From Chlorophyllum brunneum (lineage: Eukaryota; Basidiomycota; Agaricomycetes; Agaricales; Agaricaceae): a stretch of 64,000 nucleotides of DNA. Made by a program: the position numbers and the translations under genes. The notes under the pieces were generated by a model. It saw only the letters and a list, made by a program, of their open reading frames with translations, ran no database searches and was not told where the DNA came from. This document shows, piece by piece, positions 13,137 through 24,730 of this stretch (positions are counted from its first letter, which is position 1; every line of letters starts with the position of its first letter). The stretch lies in the NCBI GenBank assembly GCA_963576785.1, contig OY756145.1:1364001-1428000 (forward strand), read 5' to 3'.

Positions 13137-14014
13137 CAGAACCTGTATGTAGCAATAGGTACTATACATGAGCAATAGAGTGTCATCTTCCAGGAAGGAA
13201 GAAGGCCTCAAGGCAAGTTACCAAGCATGCCCATAGCCTTGACCATGGATAGAGACTTGGTAGCATAATGGCAAATATGCTTTTTCTTTTTTTTAAAAAA
13301 AGAAATCATCATGTTTAAGATGGTACACAAACACAGTCCACCCATATCTACTATGACAGGTATATACAAAAGAGGGTAGTCAAAGATGGGCTCTTCTCTG
13401 GCTAAACTAGACTGCTGGCAGGCAGTCTGGATGGATGGTTGCAGAGACATGCATGGATACATGAATCCTACACCAGAATGATGAGCAACCTCTAGCCTCC
13501 CCTCCCTAAGGAGAGTATGTGTCAATTTGCAAATATACATTGGAGACATGGGAAGCTAGCAGGGGCCACCACATATTATCCAACTCTCACAAGTGGTGTG
13601 CTGGGCTTGAATGCAAACACAGAAGGGTTACATGCAAGAAAATCTACCAGCTAGCTTAAGAAAACCAGCTGGCCATGTTTTCTCTTGTAAAGTTTACAAG
13701 TGCAAAGGATATGAATGTGGGACTCAAATTGAGCCCCATATATACAGCCATAAGGCTCATGAGGATGAAATCAGGAGCAGTACTCAATGGCAAACATGCT
13801 CTTTAAATGTAAGAGCCCAGTCAAAAAAAAACCCAAGTACCTCCAATGGGTCTTATAGTATAGTGGAGTATCGGTGGTATAGGGAGTATACCCCAAATCC
13901 AGTGGTAGATTGACATCTCCCCTCTTATAGGAGAAATGAAATACTTCAGACTTGTTGTGTTCAACAGCAAGCCCAAATAAAGTGGTTAGGCAATGTATAA
14001 TTTGGTATGCCTAC
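13137..14014 (-). mobile_element. LINE-5: fragment of a LINE RT/post-RT region
   Basis: After removal of the insert at 13282-13785 the sequence aligns with LINE-3 16260-15970 (ttaccaagcat...aagtacctccaat...gacttgttgtgttc). It is cut on the right by the poly-T end of LINE-3. Very few CpG remain and no frame is open for long. An old relic. Confidence 0.7.
13282..13785 (-). mobile_element. SINE-like 504-bp insertion with LINE-type 3' tail
   Basis: It splits LINE-5 and is flanked by aatggcaaatatgct (13267-13281) and aatggcaaacatgct (13786-13800), a 15-bp target duplication with one transition. The left end is a T-rich tract, that is, an A-rich 3' tail on the minus strand. The next 35-40 bp (aatcatcatgtttaagatgg, then acacaaacacagtcc) resemble the 3' end of LINE-2 (aatcatcaatttatatagcg, then gctcgaacgcagtcc). 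The rest matches no LINE here and has no long ORF. A tRNA-like head was not convincing. Confidence 0.6.
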
Positions 14015-16760
14015 TTTTTTTTTTTTTTTTATTCATGGCCTAAGACCTATTTATTATGTGGTGCTTGAACATAGCCTACAGCCAGAATACAAAGGAGTAA
14101 ACTAGCAGATATCTATGGAGAAATGGTGGACATGCCCTACTAAGCAGACAAACTATTGCCCAAAACCAATAGTAGAAGGAGTTGCATCCTACTCCCAAGC
14201 CTGAAGGACAAAGGGAGTAGATGCCAGAGGAGGCAAGTAGGTAGGGAGGTCCCCCAACCAGTGATCTAGTCCAAAGACCAGGTCCAGTCAGTAGGTGTTA
14301 ATTCACTGTAAATGCCTGGCAGTAGTGACATACCCAGTTACTAGCCTAACTAAGTACCCAACTCCCTTTTACTTGGACCCAATCCCCTGGCTATGGTCAC
14401 CCTTGCCTGAGTAATTGGCCACACTATTTGTGTGGCTATTGGTATCTTTACCACACCTAGTTACTATAGGGGTCAGGTCCATTTATTAGTTATCAAGTAT
14501 ATTTGCCAGGTCTTCACCAAGGGCCTCCAGTGTCAGACAATAACCCATCTACCCTAAGCCAGTTATCCAATTCCCTGAGGAATGGATGGGAAGGCAAACA
14601 CCTGAGGGTTTGTCTTCAAGAACTTGATGAGGGCACCTGGTATAGCTGGGTACCCCCTAGAGGAGTCAAACCTCAGACATAAGGTAAGAATATGCACATG
14701 AGACTTGAAGAGAGCCTCACATGGTCACCAAAAAGGTTCATCCTGGAAGAACTGGGACCTATAGGCCCCAATAGGCATATGGTTGAGTATAACCCTACAC
14801 ATGTGGGCTGACAGCAAGTTGAACTCTGCTGTGGTGGAAGACAGCCACAAACCTCCATAAAGGTAAGTAGGCTGGAGAGGCTTACCATTATACCTTTTGA
14901 GGGCCATGAACTGGCTACCCAAGTAAGTAGGATCCTGGAATTGAGTAATCCAGGTATTCTGGCAGAATTTGACAACCTTCTGACAAAAAGAGTCAAGAGA
15001 GGTTTGCAAATAGGAAGCTGCAGAGACCTGAAGTTTGGTACAGTACTGATGTATGATACCATGAATGGCCCACTTTTCTGAAGAGTAAGTGTGCCAGATG
15101 TGAAGAGAGCATTTGGGGTAACCTCCAAACCACTCCATAAGAGCATTACACATAGCAAGTGAATGAGCTTGGCCAGAGTGAATAGAGGGGTCCACTGCCC
15201 TCCTGGCAGTACCAGGGGAGTTGGTGAACAAGATGATAGAGTCACAGTTAGAGAGGCTGGTAGCCTTTCCAATTGCAATCCAGATAGTATACAGTTCTGT
15301 ATCAGGAGCTGTCACTTGACCAGCCATATGTCTTGTCTGGAAGATATGCTGGCCTAACTGGTAGACCTGGGCAGCAGAAATTGCCTGGAACTTTCCTCAT
15401 AGTAGCAGACTTGTGTTTGTCACTACAGTAAGGATCTGAGGGTCAGCATTAACACATTCCAAGGTACTGTTCAGATGCCATATATGTACAGCCCTCTTGT
15501 CACAAGAATGAGGAGAGTCATGGAAAGATACCTAGGCCACAAAGTGGACCAGGAGATGATGACCAGGTTGAGCCATTGTAGAGCAGGGATCAAACTGTTC
15601 AGTAAGAGATAGAAGCATGGAGACTACTTCTATAAGGGAGCCCTTAACCTGTCTACAAAGACACTCAGTCAAAAGGGAGATGGAAAGAGGGTAGGGGGGG
15701 TACCCTTGGTATTCAGACAATCAAGAAGCAATTGAAGAAGGTAAGTATTAGAGAGGGTGGTGAGATGGTAGTTTGTTCTTGAGGCTGGCTTCTTCAGATA
15801 GAGGTAGACCAGAACAAGGCCATTGAGGGTCTTGGTACCACCAGAGAGGGAGGTGTGAAATGCACTAGTAATTCACAATGCAGCCTTGCATTACATAGTA
15901 TTGAGGGACTTGAGAAGGCCTTTGCACTGAGCCTTATCAAAGTACCACAGACAAAAGCCATATGTCACAATAGGTATGACATATGATCTGTAAATGAGAT
16001 GCTTTTGCTTGGGGGTCAGACCATGTGAGGGATTACCAAGCATCCCCATTACCTTGATGGTGGAGAGTACCTTGGTAGAGTAGTGATGAATATATTCCTG
16101 AAAATTCAGGGCACAATCAAAATAAAAGCCCAAGTACCTCCAATAGGTCTTAGGGTGGAGAGGAGTGTCCCCAGTGAATGGACCAAAGCCCAAGTCAAGA
16201 GGGGAATTGACATCTCCAGGTTTCCTAGAGAAGTGGAAAATTTTGGACTTGTTATGCTCCATGACAAGTACAAATACTATGAAAAGATTAAAGAAAATAA
16301 TGTATGCTCCCTTGACAGTATCCAAGTTCTTGTCCCAGGTCTCAGCCTGGGTGACAATGGTGCTATTGTCAACATATGACAGCAGAGTATTACCAGGGGC
16401 AGTGATCCACAGATTAAAGATCTTCATAAGAGAGGTAATATAGAGGCCCAAGAGGATGGGGAACATAGTAGAGCCCTGTCCAACACCTATATCAGCACCT
16501 TATGGATTGGAAGCAAAGCTGTTCCATGTGTAAACAGTGGAATGCCCTACCAAATAAGAAGCAAAAAAGGTCCTCACATTAAGTGGGAACCCTTGCTTGG
16601 CAAGAATGGCCATAAGTATGTCATAGTTCAAGGAAGGGAAGAGCTGAGTAATATCAAAAGCAACCACACTTGTCTTGAGACCTTTGGCCTACCCAGCACA
16701 AACCAGGTAGATAAGGAGCAACCTGGCTTCCTTAGTGGAACATTGGCAAATACCTCCAAG
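14015..16760 (-). mobile_element. LINE-3, 3' part (RT to 3' end), interrupted by LINE-2
   Basis: The 3' poly-A end is the poly-T at 14015-14030. Open pieces include RT with Y-V-D-N-S near 16,370 (catalytic D changed to N) and an RNase H-like region near 15,300-15,240 followed by a C-terminal region. The sequence runs to 16760 and resumes at 29936 on the other side of LINE-2. It belongs to a second LINE family with a different 3' UTR (attcatggcctaag). CpG is nearly absent throughout and stops are frequent. Confidence 0.85.
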
Positions 16761-17216
16761 TTTTTTTTTTTTTTTTTTTTTTCTTTTTTTTTTAATCATC
16801 AATTTATATAGCGGTGCTCGAACGCAGTCCGTGTGTACATACATACAAATGCAGAACATACAGAATGTTCAGAGAAGGGAAGGTAAACTAGAAGGAAAAC
16901 GAACCCCACGAGACTCGACGACATCTAGCATGTACACTAGAGAGATGTTTGGTACCTACGGTGTTTGGCGAAAAGAAGAGAGAGAGAGTGAGAGAGAGGA
17001 ACTGATAGAAAAGAAACTACCAACTTGCAATCACAAGGGGAAACATCAAATGGTACATAGCGTGTGGGCGGGTATTTACCCAGGCACCACGGGAGAGGTG
17101 GAAGTTGAATGAAGACTATATATAATAGTAGACAAGCGAGGAAGGGGAGAATAGAGAAATGGAATAGAAGTCCATAACTGGGAGAGTGCAAGAAAAAGGG
17201 GAAAGAGAGAAAGGAA

Positions 17217-20200
17217 TCAAACCGGAGCTGACCTGAACCTCTGACAATCTTGGCGACAACGTAGCGGGGGAATTGACCTGACCCGGATATGAGGTCGTTC
17301 AGCTTCTGGGGGGAAGGCGAACGCAGAGGGATTGCGGCGCAAGAAGTTGGTGAACTCCTTGCTAGTGCCGATGCCGAAGTGGTGGTCAAAGTTCTGGCAC
17401 CGATATAGGATGTGCGACCTGGTCTGAACCATCTGACTGTCGCAATGGTGGCATGCCAGATCCTCATTGGGGAAGAACCTTAAGCGGTATTCGCCGATCG
17501 GAGCATGGCAAAGTATGGCACGGCAAGCTCTCACGAAGAGCTGTGGTTGGTAGCCGCATTCTCGTATCCAGGGACCGGACTTGATGTGTGATGGTAAGGC
17601 GGAGGCCCCGTTTGCTCGCACTGGTAAGTGGAGGAAGGAGCTACCACTGTAGCTTTTGAAACCGAACATAGCCTGCCATGTGTGGATGGTGCGTTTGGTG
17701 GATTTCTTTCGGAGGTAGTCGATCAAGTTGGGGACTCGGTGGTTTCAACTTCAGTTTGGCCAGGCGACTGTTTGGATCCAGTCATGAGTGGCTTTCTGCA
17801 ACCCGTATTTGCACTTGGACGGAGTGTGGTAGAAGGAAAGGCGGCGCTGGTTGGATTCGCTGAACCAGGCCAGGAGCGCCTTCGAAGTGAGGATAGACTG
17901 CTGCTGGCAGGAGTGCGGCGAGCAATTGAGTAGTAGTCGGGAGGCTACAAGGGAGTCGGTGAACACATGGATGTGTTCAACCTGGTCGTAATTGGCGGAG
18001 GCGAGAACCTTGGTGATGCCTAGGTACTGCGCGACCAGCTCTGTGTCAGTGGAGGTGGTCTCTCTGAGCCTCTTCATAATAGACGTACCTCCGTCCAGAT
18101 GTCGTATGGTAGCCGCTGCCATGTACTGGCTGGCGAGCGGGTTGGGGTTGGGGTGGACCGAGCCGTCTGTGCCAATAGTGATGGACTTGGGGTCCATCGT
18201 CGCATTTGTCGTCACGTCATCCCAAAGGGTCTTCGAGAGGTGGGGTTTGTCTTGGTTGAAACCTATGAAAGAAACATTAGTGGGGAACTGGTCAAGTAAC
18301 CTACGTCCAGGCCAGAGAGTCTTTGAAACAGAGTTGAAAGATTCTACATAACGAGTCTTGGGGGTGGGGCGGGAAGTGTCCATCACTGCTCCAAGCGTCT
18401 TCTTCTTCTGAATCTCGGTGAAATTTTTGATGTGAAGTCGATGTGGGGAAGAATGATATTCTTTTATCAATCTCGCCAGTGCGTGTCCGTCATCCAATGT
18501 GTGTAGCCTCGACGTTTGTTGTTTGGCAAGCTTTCGGAGGTGGAGTTTAATAGGTATGAGCCCCGCGAGGGACTCAACGCCACCAGAGGGGGATGTTCGG
18601 AAGGCCCCGGTGATCCAGAGGGCAGCGCAATGCTGCATTTTGTTGAGGATGTCGCAGGTCCCCTTCGTCCGGGACTTGTCATGGAACCAGAGCCGGTACC
18701 TGTAGGTCGCAACAGGTACGACGCACGAGCGGTACAGGAGTCTCTTGTTACTAGGGGACAACCCTCTAGCCGAGTTCCCTAGCATCTTCATTGCCTTGAC
18801 CATCGAGACGGCCTTGGCAGAGTAGTACCGGACATGCTCCTTGAACATGAGTGTATGGTCGAAGTAGAAACCGAGGTACCGCCAGTGCGCCTTCGGCCTA
18901 AGTGGGGTGTGACCCGTGAACAGAGGTGAGCCCAGGTCGATGGAAGGGTTGGTGTCCTGTCTTGCACGGGTGAAGTGGAAGACTTCGGACTTGCTGTGTT
19001 CGATCGCGAGACCAAACTGACCCATGAGCCGCTCCATTTTGCGGTACATGTGTTGGAGTATCTCGACGTTGCGTTCGAGGGAGGGAGACTGGGCGACCAG
19101 TATGCTGTCGTCGACGAAGGAGAGGACGTTGAAGTCCCAGCAGAGGCGGTGTTCTTCCATTCGTACGTCAAAGACATGGAGGAGGGGTGCGAGGTATAGT
19201 GCGGAGAGGATGGGGCTGAGAGCAGAGCCCTGTCCCACTCCCACCGCAGTGTCGAATTCCGGGGAGGTCTCGTTGTTCCACCGGTAGGAAGTGCGCCGTC
19301 CTTCGAGGTAGTTGCCGAAGAAAGCCGCGATTTGCCGAGGAAACCCCTGTCGTTCGAGTATGCTGGCGAGGAGATCATGGTTGAGGGAGGGGAAGAATTG
19401 GGCGACGTCGAATGCGAGCACTGACATTTTCTTCTTCTTCGTCCAGGCTCCCCAGATGATGTGGGTGAGAAAGAGGCCTGCGTCCTCGGTGGATCGCTGG
19501 CATATCGCTCCCAGTTGGTGGGGGTGAAGGACCTTGAACTTCACCGCTTCGTACTGTAGTCATCTGGCTAGTATCTTCTCGATGAGTTTGCCAAGTGTGT
19601 TGAGTAAGACGATCGGTCGGAACGCCTTGGGGGTGGAGTAGTCGGATTTGTTCGGCTTGGGAATTATGACCGACGTCGACTTTTTGAAGTGTGAGGGCCA
19701 GTGGCCAAGGGCCAGGCACGCACTACCGATTCGGAGGAAGAGCGCGGCGCAGGTGTCTGTGGCAGCGATCTGTTTGAGGTGGGACCAGGAGACGTGGTCG
19801 GGGCTGGGGGCAGAGGAGTTCGAGGTATCCTTGAGCGACACCATCATCTCTAAGAGAGAAGTTGACCCAAGTCCTACTCTCCTCCCCGGTTGGAGGGGGA
19901 AGTTCCTGTAGCACCGCCACATTGACCGGTCGATCGTGCACTGCGTTGAAGTGTTCGTCGAGGGCTCTCCACAGGCTGTCTGTGGTGAGACATGGTTGCC
20001 CGTTGTGGCGGATGGCTTCCGTGGCCAGGAGGGCCCGATCTTTAACCCATGGCATTAAGTCCCATGGCCGTCTGTTGTCGACCGAGATCTCCTGGATCTT
20101 CTTGTCGAAATATTCCCTCTTCACCTTCCTCATGGTCTTGCGAAAGGCGGCCCACTTGCGCCTGTTCTTCCAGTCCACACGGTGTGCCGCGAGCACCGTG

Positions 20201-21264
20201 GCGCACTCTTCGTTCCACCAGGTCTTGGATCTGGTGGTGATCTTGGTCCTCTTCATGTGACGGTCCCAGGATCTGTGAAACAAACCTCCGAGTTCTTTGA
20301 CGGTCCTCTCCAGCTCGTCCGCATCATTTGTCAGCCAGTCTCTATTAATGATACCTTCCGTAACATCTGTCAGGAACCTGTTTGCTTTGTCTGAGCCCTT
20401 GGACATCGTTAATCTTTCTATGATGATGTCCATACTTGGGATCGAGATGTTGATGAGCAGGGGGGCATAGTCTGAGTTGTACCAGTCGCCCGCCTGGATG
20501 GTGTGGGAAGGGATGTAGGGTAACATCGCCGAGACAAAGAGGAGGTCAATGACCGTATCTGGGAGGTTGGGGTCCATGGCGTAACGTGTTGGAATGGCCA
20601 CAGTAGGAGTCGTCCTCACAAGGTTGAGGGCTTCAGAGATCATGAGCAACCAGTCCGCACTTGGCGGGTGTTGCACCGTCGAAGGGTCCCATAGCTCTGA
20701 TCTTATGTTGATGTCGCCGCCCATCAGTGCAAATGGCGGTAGATCGAAAAGTCGCTCCTCGAGGAAGTGGAGCACAGTGTTGCGACTGTCATTGTAGACA
20801 TTGAGCAGAAGCAGTTCTTCTCCTCCCATGTGTAAAGATACACACAGGAGGTCTCGGTGTTCGATGATATCCCATCGAACAGATGGCTGGAGTTTGGCGA
20901 GTCTCTTGTGGGCAAAGGCTAAGACTTGTGGTATAGTGCGGTGATCGAGATCGACCGTGCGCTTGGGGAACCACCAGCGTCCAACTTGGAGGACTTCTTT
21001 GGCAGGGGGGGGATAGGAGAGGAGAGTCCAGTCGGGATGGACTGGGCCTCCTACGAGTGGGACCCCGTCACTGGAGACGGGGGAAGGGATGTTGTGGAGG
21101 TATCTCCACGGGGGTTCTTGTATGAGGAGGAGGTCGACGTCACCTCTATGTGTGAGGACTGTCTCCATCACTCCATAAGATCTTCCAACGTTGTGCGAGC
21201 AGACCTTCAACTCCCTCAGTAGTGAGTGAGGAGGCCCGTCTTGTATGTTGGGTGTGTGATTCAT
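17217..21264 (-). pseudogene. LINE-2 ORF2 (APE endonuclease, RT, RNase H, zinc finger)
   Basis: The first 513 codons hold the endonuclease (Q-E-P-P-W near the start, G-G-D-I-N-I in the middle). A 1-nt deletion near 19,855 shifts the frame. RT follows, with the F-V-D-D-S box near 19,100; RNase H has T-D-G-S near 18,160 and T-D-S near 17,970; the C-terminal finger C-H-H-C-D-S...H-I-L-Y-R-C is near 17,420. Stops are TGA at 19560 and TGAs at 17751 and 17745, most readable as CGA-to-TGA. ORF2 starts inside the ORF1 stop (ATGA). So only about four lesions separate it from an open frame; inactive as it stands. Confidence 0.92.
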
Positions 21265-23393
21265 TTGGGGGGGTTGGTCTGGCTTCGACCAGCCGGGGAA
21301 GAGGAGGGGGGGGCGAGCGGGACTCCCTTGTTGGCCCTAAGCTCGAGGGCCTTGTTGGCGTGCCAGTCATAGTCGAATCGCTTCCTCCAGAACAGGCATT
21401 TGCGGTCGGTAGCGAGATGCTCCTTGCCACAGTTGGGGCATGATGCCTTGTGAGGGCAAGGTTCCCTGGTGGGGGTGGCCGCGATAGGCGGCTCGGACTT
21501 GTCGTTGCCCTTGCAACAGCTGGCAAAGGAGTGGTGGTTGGCAGTGGAGTGGGGGCCCTTGCAGTGCGCGCACGTGAAGAGTCTAGCCCGGCATTGAATA
21601 AAGGGGTGGCCCCACCTGCAGCACTTGCCGCAGAACGGGACGCCTGGGTTGGCGGTGGCCTTCCTGATGCGGAAAAGTCCGCCGTAGATGTTGAGGAACT
21701 TGTCCTCGATTTTGTTGACATTGGACCCTGCCTTGGAGTCCCATATCTCGAACCACACTGTGCAGGTGTCCAAGTGCTTGGAGTTTCAATGCACCCTTGG
21801 GGGTGAGACGAGCTGGATGGCATCCGAGTGGATCGAGCTGCGGATGCTGGCAGTGACGTCGTCGGCCGTGAGGATCTGGCCGCGGGGGGTGACGTAAGAT
21901 ACATCTGTGACCTTCACGAATGACTTCGACTTTGGGAGGGAGACCTCGCCCGTGGTGGTCCCCTCAAACTTGTCTTTGAGCCAAGCCTTAATGGCATCCA
22001 GCTCAGTCGGGGTCAAGGCCTCCGAGGTGTGGACCATAAGGCCCAGCTTACCCTGCGAGGCGGCGATGACCCGGGCCTTTGACTTCCCTGCGATAAGGCA
22101 GGTGTTCAGGGAGTCGATGATGGTGCCAAAGTTGGGTGACGTCGGGCCAGTGAGGAGTGGGATGATCACTTGCTTGCGCGAGGGACTATTGAGAGTCGAG
22201 CGGAAGGTGGCTACCTTTCTGGTTGGCCTCTTGTCCGCGGGGGAAGAAGGGGAGAAGGCAGCGTCGTACATAGCTACCACTTTCTCGTGTGACAACTCCG
22301 GGAACTTGCTGGTGAATTCCAGGAGTTTGAGGGGGTCCCGCCCAGTGGAGAGGGGAGTCAGATTCTTTTTCCCCGCTGCGGCAGCAGCGTAGGAGGGCTT
22401 GGCTTTGGGGGCCGGTGTGTCGGGGGCGGCCCCCAAGGCCGGGGCCTTGGGGGAAGGGGCGGTCTTGGGGGGCTGGCTGACGGTGGGGGCCCCGCTAGGG
22501 GCACCGGTCCGGGGGGCCTTGACGTGCCGTGCCCTAGACGGCTTCTTGTGTGAGACGGTTCGGAACTCCGCCTCAGTGATCATCTGGATGTCTTTGTCCA
22601 GAACATCCGGTTTGGACTTGGCATCTTTGGCGATGCCCGGGGTGATGATTTGTTCGATAACGTCCATACAGACGTCATCAGGTTTGTGCGAGGGGGCGCT
22701 GGGACCCCACCGCAAGGGGGAGAGGTCAGGCTGGGGGGTTTCCTCAGCATGGACAATGATCTTACCAAAGTTGACGCCAAGCCAACCATGGAGATCGTTT
22801 TTCTCTTCATCAACGGCCACCTTGAGCCATCCCGCTTTCATCAAGGTACCCGTAAGCTCCACAAAGGCACGCCCGAAAGCGAGCCCATCGTTGCCGCTCA
22901 TGTTGAACGTGCTGCAGGCCTTGACCCACTCAGAGATCTTACCGACCTCCTGGACAGCATCATCGTAGAATTCCTCAGGGGAGCCATCCAGCTCCCCAAT
23001 GTCGTCATTGTTCTTCTTTGGGGCCAGCTCCTCTTCTACCTGCTCAGCCCAGTCTTTATCCTTTCCAGCCTCGCCAGAGTAGTAATGGTTGCCCTCCTTC
23101 CTGGGGTGCTTGGAGGACCGGTGGGGGGTCTTCGCCACGGTACCAGCAACGGGGACCGTGGGTGATGGTGGGGTGGACGGGGTAGCCACCGGGGTCCTAG
23201 AAGAGGCCGATCCCGCTAAAGGGGAGGGCCCAGCGGTAGTCGACATCCTGGTGAGCAGGATGCTGGGAGGGGGCGGAGCCATTGAGGCCGCAAAGAGGGA
23301 GGGAGCGGGGACACGAGGCGAGTATCCGAACACGTCTTCCTCACTGTCTGATGCAGGATCTCTGCGAGAGAGATCAGAACATAATGCAGGCAT
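21261..23393 (-). pseudogene. LINE-2 ORF1 (RNA-binding, three cysteine knuckles), one stop
   Basis: The natural start is the ATG at 23393 (M-P-A-L-C-S-D). It is open to a TGA at 21786, then open again to 21261. The N-terminal 350 residues are low-complexity and Pro/Ala-rich. A folded block and then cysteine knuckles (C-G-K-C-C-R-W-G-H, C-A-H-C-K-G, C-P-N-C-G-K) follow after 21,680, as in ORF1 proteins of APE-type LINEs. The gypsy-2 LTR was inserted exactly at the start codon and supplies an upstream in-frame ATG at 23426, which I regard as accidental. Confidence 0.9.
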
Positions 23394-23687
23394 TGTTATG
23401 ACCTTAGTCTCTGACTCAGGTTGCAAGCCTTTGGGTAAAGGAGAGGAAGTAGAGAAAGGAAGAAGGGATGATACGATTGGTAAAGTGTAAGGAATACATC
23501 AAGTATTACTACACTTTATATACTAGTGGTGGTGGCTAATAATAAGGGAGACAAGTAAACGAGTCAGATAGGAGGCATAGCCTTTAGGGATGAAACAGGG
23601 GATGGAACGAGAAGTGAAACAAGTATGAGGATACACGAGGTAACGGGCGCAAGATAGGAATGAACGGTCTATCTATAGTTCGTAACA
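23394..23687 (-). repeat. gypsy-2 3' LTR (294 bp)
   Basis: TG...CA ends, TATA box and the start-of-transcript signal are as in the 5' LTR. The polypurine tract lies just inside it at about 23690-23702 (acctccctttc on the plus strand). Confidence 0.96.
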
Positions 23688-23796
23688 ATACCTCCCTTTC
23701 AAGCTTCATGTCCTCATGATGCATATTACTGTAAAGGTCCTTTGTAAAATAAAGTATGCGGAATTTTCAGAGAAGGTAGGAAAACGTGCTGAGCAT

Positions 23797-24633
23797 TTAC
23801 TCGTTCATAGGTACGGCCGCTCCCAGAGCTCTGGCCAAGTCCTTCTTGTTTCCTCCGATGAGAGGTGCCTTGTCAACACGTCGTAAGCCGATCCAGAGGG
23901 GCACATGTGGTGGTCCTTCTTTGAATAGGAAGTGGGTGTGATTATTGTACGTGGTGTTGTCGTTGGTGTGGTTGCTTAAGAGTTTATGCACTATGCTCCT
24001 CCAGTATTCATTGTCCTTTTCGCCTTCCGATTTCAACGTGTTGTATCCCTGCGGTGGGTGGAAGGTCATGGGTGTGATGGGGGGTACTACCGTGGTGAGG
24101 ATGGTTTGGAGATGGGCTACTTCTTCTTCGATGTCGGGGTGAAGTAGTTGATCGGCGGCTGTTGCTTCTTGTGTCTTTTGTTCGCATTTATGACAGATGT
24201 GATGTTGGATGGGAAACGGGTCGTTACTAATGAGTAGTCAGTTAACGATATGGTGGGAGAGATTGTCTGTGCTCCTTGCTTCGTACGTATTGAGCTGTTC
24301 GGCTAGGGCTACGAGGATGCTATGCATCCGAGCTCGCATATTGGAGATGACGATAAGTTGCAGGTCGTTGTTGATCTCGTATAGGTGTCTCTCCAATTGG
24401 TCTCTCCTTCCTTCGTCGATGATAAATTGGTTGGGTCTTGGAGGGGCGTCGGATAGGGTATCCATTATTTTAGATGCGCCTTCTTGGGTTGCTTTCATTG
24501 CTGCACCCAGTAGTATCATGGTGTTGACTAGGGTCTCTCCTTCCATGAGTTCCTCATGGCTGGTTCTTTCTGGGACGAGTTCATCGAATTCTTTGAGGTA
24601 GGGGTATGGAGTAAGTTGGCGTTCGGCAGGCAT
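23797..24633 (-). pseudogene. gypsy-2 ORF3, accessory protein, one in-frame TGA
   Basis: About 95 percent identical to the intact 278-aa ORF3 of gypsy-3. The only break is a TGA at 24238, where gypsy-3 has CGA. An H-x-C-x2-C pattern and an acidic segment follow the break. Function unknown; no membrane helix or signal peptide. Confidence 0.8.
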
Positions 24634-24730
24634 GGTATGTTATGAAGATAGTTGGCAAAGTCAAGGGTGAAGTGGATACCACAAGTGATGCATTGAGTGT
24701 AGTGGTTACTTGGAATGCAGGGTCTGTTGT

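Larger units (their letters stand above)
16761..23393 (-). mobile_element. LINE-2: near full-length LINE inserted in LINE-3
   Basis: The 3' poly-A is the poly-T at 16761. The flanks aatacctccaag (16749-16760) and aatgcctccaag (29924-29935) are a 12-bp target duplication, so the element also includes 29840-29923 (5' UTR) beyond the later gypsy-2 insertion. ORF1 (23393-21261) and ORF2 (21264-17217) are almost complete. CpG is frequent, so it is much younger than LINE-3. APE endonuclease plus RNase H in ORF2 fits Tad-like or related basidiomycete LINE clades. Confidence 0.93.

Noticed and set aside
13690..13785. tRNA-like head (B-box-like tttgagtccc on the minus strand) in the SINE-like insert
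   Set aside because: The match to the B box is weak and no A box lies at the right distance, so the tRNA origin is not claimed.
21450..23490. Long plus-strand frames opposite LINE-2 ORF1 (for example 21907-22392, 22399-22968, 22650-23165)
   Set aside because: They are antisense to a GC-rich, Ala/Pro-rich coding region and follow its codon structure; no family resemblance.
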